Source: Sva-07 sp963747375 (GTDB lineage Bacteria > Actinomycetota > Acidimicrobiia > Acidimicrobiales > Ilumatobacteraceae). From it: a DNA stretch of 64,000 bases. The translations under genes were made by a program, and so were the position numbers. Positions within the stretch are counted from its first letter, which is position 1; each line of letters begins with the position of its first letter. The notes under the pieces were generated by a model. The model ran no database searches. It saw only the letters and a list, made by a program, of their open reading frames with translations, and was not told the origin of the DNA. Of the stretch, positions 57,703-64,000 are shown piece after piece. The DNA is taken from positions 186,001 to 250,000 of the forward strand of contig CAVVFL010000014.1 of assembly GCA_963747375.1 (NCBI GenBank), in the 5' to 3' direction.

Positions 57703-58572
57703 TCAAACCGGCAACACGACGGCCGGCTTGGCCTGCCCGTCACGGAACATCTCGTACACCGCCAGCAGTTGCTCACGGCCGTCGAAGACCGCCCACGGCC
57801 CGTCCCCGTCCCACGCGTCGAGGACGCGACCATTGGCGACGAGTGCTGCGACGTCGTCGCTCACCACGACGGCGGCAAGCGCACGGACCGCACCGGCGAC
57901 AGGGAGGAGTTCGCACCGGTCCGGTGGCGCCGCCTCGGCCAGCGTGAACTCTCCGACGTACGTTCGGCGAAGGTTGCGAAGGTGCGCTCCTCCGCCCAGG
58001 AGCCGGCCGAGGTCGTCGGCAAGCGTGCGGATGTAGGTGCCCGCCGAACACTCGACGTCGATCGCCAGCACACCGGGTTCGGCCCAATCGACGACATCGA
58101 ACCGGTGAATCGTCACCGGACGAGGTGCGCGCTCGATCTCGATGCCTTCGCGGGCGAGTTCATGGAGCCGCTTGCCGTCGACGCGGATGGCCGACACCAT
58201 CGGCGGCACTTGTTCGATGTCGCCGAGCAGATGTTCCGCCACCGCCGCCCGAGCGTCGTCGATCGTGACAGCGGACATGTCGAAGGTTGCGACCACCTCG
58301 CCGGACGAATCGAGCGTCGACGTGGACGATCCGAGTACCACCTCCCCGGCGTAGCCCTTGCGCGTCTTCTCGACGAACCGCAACAGGCGGGTCGCCTTGC
58401 CGACCGCCACCACGAGCACTCCGGTCGCGTCCGGATCGAGCGTGCCGGCGTGGCCGACCTGGCGCTCGCCGAATCGACGCCGCAGCATGCCGACCACGTC
58501 GTGGCTCGTCACGCCGGCCGGCTTGTCGACTACGGCCACGCCGTGGGTCGTGGCCGGCTTGCGGCGCGCCAT
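57703..58572 (-). CDS. truB: tRNA pseudouridine(55) synthase
   Basis: 289 residues. The N-terminal VDKPAGVTSHDVVG is followed by GHAGTLDPDATGVLVV with catalytic Asp 46, then KGYAGEVVLG, GTYIRTLADDLG and a C-terminal PUA-like region. It makes pseudouridine 55 in the tRNA T loop. ATG 58572 shares its A with the rbfA stop (TGATG). Confidence 0.95.
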   Translation of the reverse strand: MARRKPATTHGVAVVDKPAGVTSHDVVGMLRRRFGERQVGHAGTLDPDATGVLVVAVGKATRLLRFVEKTRKGYAGEVVLGSSTSTLDSSGEVVATFDMSAVTIDDARAAVAEHLLGDIEQVPPMVSAIRVDGKRLHELAREGIEIERAPRPVTIHRFDVVDWAEPGVLAIDVECSAGTYIRTLADDLGRLLGGGAHLRNLRRTYVGEFTLAEAAPPDRCELLPVAGAVRALAAVVVSDDVAALVANGRVLDAWDGDGPWAVFDGREQLLAVYEMFRDGQAKPAVVLPV

Positions 58573-59021
58573 CAGACCTCGGTCGAGCCCACGCCCGGAG
58601 CGTCACCTGCCGGTGACTCGCCGCTCGCCTCGCGCTCGAGTCGCGCTCGATCCGATTTCAGAATGTCGTCGATTCGTGCCGCGGAACGGATGACCATGTC
58701 GGGCCGGAAGTCCAGAATCGGTGTCTTCTTCGCCCTGATCTGGCGGGCGATCGACGACTGCAATCTCACCCGGTGATCGGCGAACGCCTTCAGGATCTCC
58801 TCGTCGCCTTCCTCACCCGCGAGCGAGTCGAAGAACACGATCGCACGGTTCAGCTCCGGGTCGACATCGATGTCCGTGACGGTGACGAACGTGAGCCGCT
58901 CGTCGTCGATCCGCACGAGTTCATCCGCGATGATCTCCTGCAGGGTGGTACTCACCCGCGCGCTGCGCGAGTACTTCGGCGTGCTGCTGCGGCGGCTGCT
59001 GCTGCTGCGTTTTCCGGCCAT
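58572..59021 (-). CDS. rbfA: Ribosome-binding factor A
   Basis: 149 residues: a Ser/Lys-rich N-terminus, then VSTTLQEIIADELVRIDDERL, FVTVTDIDVDPELNRAIVFF, SSIARQIRAKKTPILDFRPD and a C-terminal acidic tail. It is a KH-like factor for 30S maturation. ATG 59021 has GAGGAGAG upstream. The same frame is open upstream to 59714 only because the DsbA-like gene there is frameshifted. Confidence 0.94.
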   Translation of the reverse strand: MAGKRSSSSRRSSTPKYSRSARVSTTLQEIIADELVRIDDERLTFVTVTDIDVDPELNRAIVFFDSLAGEEGDEEILKAFADHRVRLQSSIARQIRAKKTPILDFRPDMVIRSAARIDDILKSDRARLEREASGESPAGDAPGVGSTEV

Positions 59022-59051
59022 GACATCTCTCCTCGATTGTCGATCTTCCAA

Positions 59052-59066
59052 CAGGGTCAGACCCTG
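59052..59066. terminator. Palindrome after the DsbA-like gene (GGGTC family)
   Basis: CAGGGTC-A-GACCCTG is a perfect 7-bp inverted repeat. It begins eight bases past the DsbA-like stop and precedes rbfA. Confidence 0.5.
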
Positions 59067-59074
59067 GTGCACGC

Positions 59075-59714
59075 TCAGGTGAAGTCGGGGGCGACGCGGT
59101 TCGACCGCTTGAGTTCGGCCATGCCCGACATGGTGGCCAACTTCTCGACAGCGTCCCACAGTTCGGCAGCTTCGACGCCGGTGGGCGCCTTCGAAATCAC
59201 GGGGCCGAAGAAGCTCGCCTCGTTGTCTGCTCCCGGATGGAACGTCAGGATCGGTGTGCCGACGTCGCGACCCGTGCGGCTCAGCGCCAGCTCGGTGTCG
59301 GCGCGGATGTGGTCGTCGTGCGACTCGTCGTCGGCCGCAACGAGGTAGCCCTCGTCGAACCCGTTGGCCGACAGCAGACCTCGGTACCAATCGAGCGTGT
59401 CGCCGCGAGCGGCCTCTCGCTGTGCCTCGACATGCAACGCCGTCCCGACCGCCGTGTACCAGCGTCCGACGGCGGCCGGCGTCGTCCTCTCGGATCGCGT
59501 CAGCGATGCGCAGCCCCTGTTGGCCCATGTAGTGGCCCGCCCTGTACTGCGGCGTGTACCACGTCTGGGTGTTCTGCTCGTTGAGGATCCACAGCGAGAT
59601 GAACCGCCAGCCGATCTGGTAGTCGCGCTGCTCGCTGACGTTGACCACCCATCGCGAGGTGATCCACGCCCACGGGCAGACCGGGTCGAAGAAGAAGTCG
59701 AGGTCGGGGGCCAT
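59075..59714 (-). CDS. DsbA-family (Rv2466c-like) thioredoxin-fold protein, one frameshift
   Basis: About 213 residues. The N-terminus DFFFDPVCPWAWITSRWV carries a CPWA active-site motif with a single Cys, followed by IGWRFISLWILNEQN. Removing one base near 59490 continues as AVGRWYTAVGTALHVEAQRE, then TPILTFHPGADNEASFFGPVIS and AELWDAVEKLATMSGMAELKRSN. This pattern resembles mycothiol-dependent reductase Rv2466c of mycobacteria; that link is from family memory. It lies between infB and rbfA, an unusual place. Confidence 0.8.
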
Positions 59715-59734
59715 CGCTCCAACCTACCGACGGC

Positions 59735-62638
59735 TCACGTCCGGGGGATCTCGACGTCCTGAAAGGTCTCGATGAGGTCGCCGGGCTTGAGGTCCTGGAA
59801 GTCGGACAGGCCGATACCGCACTCGAAGCCCTCACGGACCTCGCGAGCGTCGTCCTTGAATCGCTTGAGCGACGTGATGTCGCCCTTCCAGATGATGGTG
59901 CCATCACGCAGGAAGCGCACCTTCGACCCGCGGGTGATGACGCCCGAGCGAACGTAGCAACCGGCGATCGCGCCGAGCCTGGGCACCCGGAAGATCTCCC
60001 GGACCTCGGCTTCGCCGGTGACCTGCTCCTCGAACTCGGGCTCGAGCATGCCGATGACGGCCTGTTCGATGTCCTCGAGCAGCTTGTAGATGATCTCGTA
60101 GGTACGGATCTCCACTTCTTCCTGCTCGGCAAGCTTGCGGGCCTTGCCGTCGGGTCGAACGTTGAAGCCGATGATCGTCGCGTTGGTCGCATTGGCCAGC
60201 GAGATGTCGTTCTCGGTGATCCCGCCCACGGCGCGGTGGACGAAACTGACGTCGACCTCGTCGCGTTCGAGTCGACGAAGCGAATCGGTGACCGCTTCGA
60301 GCGAACCCTGCACGTCGGCCTTGAGGATCAGGTTCACCGAGGCCTTCTCACCCGACTGGATCTGGGCGAAGATGTCCTCGAGTTTCGTTCCCGTCTTGAC
60401 CCGGGCGTCTTCTCGCAGATGCTTCGCCTTGAGGCGCAGCTCGCGGGCTTCGGCGACCGTTCGGGCGATCTTCTCGTCGGGTGCGACTCGGAATTCGTCG
60501 CCGGCTTCGGGCACGAGCGACAGACCCAACACCTGGACCGGCGTCGACGGACCAGCGGTCTTGACCTGCTCACCCTTGTCGTTGATCATGGCGCGCACCT
60601 TGCCCCAGGCAGCGCCGGCGACGATGGGGTCGCCGACTTTGAGCTCGCCCTTGTCGACGAGCACGGTTGCGACGGGGCCACGACCCTTGTCGAGCTGGGC
60701 TTCGATGACGATGCCCTTCGCTCGACCGGTCGGGTTCGCAGTGAGTTCCTCGAGTTCGGCAACGACCTGGAGCTGCTCGATCAGATCGTCGACGCCGATT
60801 CCCTGCAGTGCCGACATCTCGACGACGATCGTGTCGCCACCCCATGATTCGGGCACGAGCTCGTATTCGGCGAGCTGCGTGAGCACGCGCTGCGGATCGG
60901 CGTTGTCCTTGTCGATCTTGTTGACCGCAACCACGATCGGGACATCTGCAGCGCGGGCATGATTGATGGCTTCGATGGTCTGCGGCATGATGCCGTCGTC
61001 GGCGGCGACCATCAGCACCACGATGTCGGTCGCGTCGGCGCCGCGAGCACGCATCTGCGTGAATGCAGCGTGACCCGGCGTGTCGAGGAACGTCACCGAG
61101 CCGTGCTCGTTGTCGACTTGGTAGGCGCCGATGTGCTGGGTGATGCCACCCGCTTCGCCGTCGACGACGTGGGCGCCGCGGATGTGGTCGAGCAGCGTGG
61201 TCTTGCCGTGGTCGACGTGGCCCATGACGGTGATGACCGGCGGGCGAGGCTCCTGGAGCTCGAGGTCATCGGAGTCGTCGAACAACTTCTGAAGTTCGAC
61301 CTCCTCCTGCTGGCCCGGCTCGACGAGCAGGATCTCGGCGCCGACCTCGAGTGCGAACAGCTCCATCTGCTCGTCGGCGAGCGTCATCGTCGCGGTGACC
61401 ATCTCACCGTTGTTGAGCAGGAACCGCACGACATCGGCCGGGGTGCGGTTCAGCTTCGGAGCGAACTCCTGAGCTGACACCCCACGTTCGATGATGACGA
61501 TGCCCTCGGGAACGGGGGCGTCGGATGACGTGTAGGCCGTGAACTGCGGCTGCAGATCGTCCTGGTCGCGACGACGACGTCGACGGCCGGTGCGACGCGG
61601 CGGGCGCCGCTGACCACTCGGACGATTGCCGCCACCACCGGGACCACCGGGACCACCGGGACGGCCTGGGCCGCCACCGCCGGGAGCGCCGCCGGGACGA
61701 CCGGGGCCGCCACCGCCGGGGCCACCGGCAGGACGGGGCGTGTAGCCGCCGGGACGCGTTGCACCCGGGCGACCCCCAGGGCCGCCGGTGCGGCTGGTCG
61801 GACGGGCAGAACCGGGAGGGGGCGGAATCGGCTTGCCACTCGGTGAGAGCGGACGGCCGGGAGGCGGCGGGATCGGACGGCCCGTGGGCGACAGTGGGCG
61901 TTCGGGCGATGCGGTGTCAGGACGGTCCTCGACCCTGCGGGCCTCGGGCGGCATCGCCACCTGCTCGGGCGGGCGGCCACCGGCGGTCGGACGACCACTG
62001 GAAATCACTCGCGACGACGCATCGGACATCGTCGGTTGGCTCTGCGCAGCGACCGGCGCCTCGTCGACGACGGGAGCCTCCGCGGGTGCGGCCGCTTCGA
62101 CCGGCTCGGCCTCGGCGACGACGGGTTCGGGCGTCGGTGCACTCGGCGCCTCCGGCTCGACGGCCGACTCGACAACCGGGGTATCGACTGCCTCGACGAC
62201 GGGCGTCGCAGTCTCGGGAGTCGCCGTCTCGGCGACGGGTTCGACGACTGGGGCTTCGACCGGCGCGTCGGCGACGATCGTCTCCGCGATCGGGGCCACG
62301 ACCTCCTCGGTCGGCTCGACCGCGGGCTCGGCCGTCTCCGGCTCGGTGGTCTCCGGCTCGGTTGCCGGCAGCTGCGCTGCCTGCTTCGGCGCGGCCTTCT
62401 TTGCTGCGGCCTTCTTCGGCGCAGCCTTCTTGACGGCCTTGGGCTCTTCGGGTTGTTCGTCTCGCTTGAGCCCGTCGCGCTCGGCGCGACGGGTCACCAT
62501 GTCGGCGTACGCCTCGGCGAGCGACGATGACGGGCCCTTTGCGGCAACGCCGAGCACACCACACAGGTCGAGGACCTCTGCGTTCGTCATCCCGAGCTCC
62601 TTCGCGAGCTCGTGGATCCTGATCTTCTTAGCTGCCAC
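59735..62638 (-). CDS. infB: Translation initiation factor IF-2
   Basis: 967 residues and intact. The N-terminal IF2_N domain (KIRIHELAKELGMTNAEVLDL) is followed by an Ala/Pro/Glu-rich stretch and a Gly/Pro/Arg-rich low-complexity region to about residue 370, then a second IF2_N part. The GTPase domain has GHVDHGKTTLLD at about 473, DTPGHAAF and NKIDK. Domains II to IV follow. It brings initiator tRNA to the 30S subunit. It follows ylxR by 61 bases and precedes the DsbA-like gene by 20. Confidence 0.97.
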   Translation of the reverse strand: MAAKKIRIHELAKELGMTNAEVLDLCGVLGVAAKGPSSSLAEAYADMVTRRAERDGLKRDEQPEEPKAVKKAAPKKAAAKKAAPKQAAQLPATEPETTEPETAEPAVEPTEEVVAPIAETIVADAPVEAPVVEPVAETATPETATPVVEAVDTPVVESAVEPEAPSAPTPEPVVAEAEPVEAAAPAEAPVVDEAPVAAQSQPTMSDASSRVISSGRPTAGGRPPEQVAMPPEARRVEDRPDTASPERPLSPTGRPIPPPPGRPLSPSGKPIPPPPGSARPTSRTGGPGGRPGATRPGGYTPRPAGGPGGGGPGRPGGAPGGGGPGRPGGPGGPGGGGNRPSGQRRPPRRTGRRRRRRDQDDLQPQFTAYTSSDAPVPEGIVIIERGVSAQEFAPKLNRTPADVVRFLLNNGEMVTATMTLADEQMELFALEVGAEILLVEPGQQEEVELQKLFDDSDDLELQEPRPPVITVMGHVDHGKTTLLDHIRGAHVVDGEAGGITQHIGAYQVDNEHGSVTFLDTPGHAAFTQMRARGADATDIVVLMVAADDGIMPQTIEAINHARAADVPIVVAVNKIDKDNADPQRVLTQLAEYELVPESWGGDTIVVEMSALQGIGVDDLIEQLQVVAELEELTANPTGRAKGIVIEAQLDKGRGPVATVLVDKGELKVGDPIVAGAAWGKVRAMINDKGEQVKTAGPSTPVQVLGLSLVPEAGDEFRVAPDEKIARTVAEARELRLKAKHLREDARVKTGTKLEDIFAQIQSGEKASVNLILKADVQGSLEAVTDSLRRLERDEVDVSFVHRAVGGITENDISLANATNATIIGFNVRPDGKARKLAEQEEVEIRTYEIIYKLLEDIEQAVIGMLEPEFEEQVTGEAEVREIFRVPRLGAIAGCYVRSGVITRGSKVRFLRDGTIIWKGDITSLKRFKDDAREVREGFECGIGLSDFQDLKPGDLIETFQDVEIPRT

Positions 62639-62699
62639 GTTGTCGATTCAACCTTTCACAGTCGTCTTTGCCTCGCAGATGCTGGAATCACTGCGCATC

Positions 62700-63007
62700 T
62701 CATTCGTCTTCGTTCTCGTCGTCGACGCCACCGGTGCAACGCGCTCGGATCGCCCGCTCGTCGGCGGGAGTGACCTCGACGCGCCACGCCCGTGCGAACG
62801 CACGTCGCGTGATGGCCACATCGAGACACGCCGCCTCGACATCGCCGGGACCACCCGTACTGCGACACACCCACGCACCTCGGCCGTCGCTGGCGCCGCC
62901 GACGATGATGCCCGACACCGATTTCGTGACTCGCACGAGCGCGGACTGGGGGCGTCGCTGACGGCAGCCGATACAGCTGCGAATGGGTTCGAGGCGCTCG
63001 GTATCAC
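62700..63007 (-). CDS. ylxR: YlxR family (DUF448) RNA-binding protein, start disturbed
   Basis: The YlxR core reads IRSCIGCRQRRPQSALVRVTK, then GRGAWVCRS, CLDVAITRRAFARAW and an acidic end, about 100 residues. YlxR proteins bind RNA (RnpM binds RNase P) and sit between nusA and infB, as here. The core frame has no normal start codon. GTG 63007, directly after the nusA stop, would fit if one base is missing just downstream (giving ITERLEPIRSC). It is not seen by simple gene calling in full. Confidence 0.8.
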
Positions 63008-64000
63008 TCAGTCGTCGTCTTCTTCCACGTTCGACGACGCCTCACCGTCGGCCGCAGCACGTCCGTCGTCGGCGCCGGTCTCGTCAGCGGCGTCTGCCTC
63101 GGCGGAGGCGGCTGCCTCGGCGGCGGCGACCACGTCGGAGACATCGCTGTCGGCGTCGGCCTCGACGGGCGCTTCGGCATCGGACGGCGCCGATTCAGCA
63201 GCGGCATCCTCGGTCGCGTCGGACACGTCGTCCGGGGCGACAGCGGCCGCGGCTTGCCAGTCGGATTCGCTGATGACGCTGCCATCGGCGGCATGCCATT
63301 CCATCTCGCCGGTCTCGGCGTTGGCGCGCCACTCACCGTCGGCGTACTCGACGTCAGCGTCGCGGCCACCGGCGGGGATGCCCTCGGCGAGTTGCGTCTC
63401 GGATCGAATGTCGACACGCACGCCGGTGAGGCGAGCGGCGAGCCGGGCGTTCTGGCCCTCTCGGCCGATCGCCAGGCTGAGCTGGTGGTCGGGCACGATG
63501 ACATCGGCCGCGGTGCCGTCTTCGGAGATGATCACCTGGGTGACCTTCGCCGGGGACAACGCCTTGGCGACGAAATCGGCGAGATCCTCGCTGAACGGCA
63601 CGATGTCGATCTTCTCGCCGCGCATCTCGTTGACCACCATGCGGACGCGGCCACCACGGGCGCCGACACACGCGCCGACCGGGTCGACGTTGTGGTCGTT
63701 CGACCAGACGGCGATCTTGGTGCGGTGACCCGGTTCACGAGCACAGGCCTTGATCTCGACGATCCCGTCCGCGATCTCGGGCACTTCGAGCTCGAACAGT
63801 CGTTTGATGAGGCCGGGATGCGTGCGTGAGACGACGATCTGCGGGCCCTTCGGCGTGCGACGCACTTCGACGATGTACGCCTTCTGACGGTCTCCCTGGG
63901 CGGGCCGCTCGAACGGGACCTGCTCGGCCTGCGGCAACAACGCCTCGACTCGACCGAGGTCGAGCAGCGTGTAGCGGGCGTCGGTGCGCTGGATGATGCC
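63008..64000 (-). CDS. nusA: Transcription termination/antitermination protein NusA, 5' partial
   Basis: The frame is open to the right edge, so the N-terminus lies outside. Visible are the end of the N-terminal domain, the S1 domain (KAYIVEVRRTPKGPQIVVSRTHPGLIKRLFELEVPEI), and KH1/KH2 domains (VDPVGACVGARGGRVRMVVNEM; LSLAIGREGQNARLAARLTG). These are followed by an acidic Ala/Glu/Asp-rich C-terminal tail of over 100 residues, with a WRANAETGEMEWHAADGSVI segment. NusA controls pausing, termination and antitermination. First gene of the nusA-ylxR-infB operon. Confidence 0.96.
   Translation of the reverse strand, partial: GIIQRTDARYTLLDLGRVEALLPQAEQVPFERPAQGDRQKAYIVEVRRTPKGPQIVVSRTHPGLIKRLFELEVPEIADGIVEIKACAREPGHRTKIAVWSNDHNVDPVGACVGARGGRVRMVVNEMRGEKIDIVPFSEDLADFVAKALSPAKVTQVIISEDGTAADVIVPDHQLSLAIGREGQNARLAARLTGVRVDIRSETQLAEGIPAGGRDADVEYADGEWRANAETGEMEWHAADGSVISESDWQAAAAVAPDDVSDATEDAAAESAPSDAEAPVEADADSDVSDVVAAAEAAASAEADAADETGADDGRAAADGEASSNVEEDDD

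Noticed and set aside
58572..59714. A 380-residue DsbA-RbfA fusion
   Set aside because: The DsbA half is frameshifted near 59490 and its true end is at 59075; rbfA has its own ATG with a good ribosome-binding site.

Overview
This window is high-GC DNA from an actinomycete. The best guess is class Acidimicrobiia (Ilumatobacter-like), but that rests on gene content only. The clues are an actinobacterial qcrCAB/cta respiratory cluster with a membrane-anchored di-haem QcrC and a small CtaF subunit, a CarD regulator, an F420-type nitroreductase, an Rv2466c-like (mycothiol-linked) DsbA-fold protein, and frequent 4-base ATGA/GTGA/TGATG gene overlaps.

Layout. 1-8.3 kb holds a partial SpoIIAA-like gene, a membrane protein, a badly frame-broken cation P-type ATPase next to polyphosphate kinase ppk2, a CYTH-like protein, tRNA-Pro, a DUF2786/metallohydrolase pair and a TetR regulator. 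8.3-17.8 kb holds tRNA-Gly, a membrane-anchored hydrolase, an FKBP, a GH3 glycosidase, a class III aminotransferase, a P450 and a GH15 glycosidase. 17.8-25.4 kb is one tight eight-gene operon, ctaE-qcrC-qcrA-qcrB-ctaC-ctaD-ctaF-ctaG, enough for a complete cytochrome bcc-aa3 supercomplex. 25.5-27.8 kb holds a hydroxyacid dehydrogenase, an EEP-family phosphatase/nuclease, carD and tRNA-Arg.

27.9-41.7 kb is a housekeeping run on the minus strand (dapA-rnj-lipoprotein, ftsK, SMP-30/dioxygenase, rimO-pgsA-cinA). It is interrupted by a signal-peptide/transmembrane CHAT (caspase-like) protein on the plus strand. 41.8-49.1 kb holds a flippase-like protein, a polar amino-acid ABC transporter, a CPBP protease, a VOC protein with an acyl-CoA ligase, and a membrane protein. 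49.2-64 kb is the translation/RNA block nusA-ylxR-infB-(DsbA-like)-rbfA-truB-ribF ... rpsO ... pnp-dapB. It is interrupted by a Thi5/TauT-type ABC transporter and a truncated-looking ArsR-type regulator.

A dominant technical feature is single-base indels. At least fifteen otherwise well-conserved genes, and one tRNA anticodon stem, are disrupted, nearly always by one extra base. This points to sequence error rather than gene decay. It also creates spurious 'fusion' ORFs, notably a 1061-residue RimO-PgsA-CinA frame. Biologically, the items most worth following are the membrane-anchored CHAT protein, a 22-bp perfect hairpin in a divergent promoter, and a family of GGGTC-core palindromes at gene ends.
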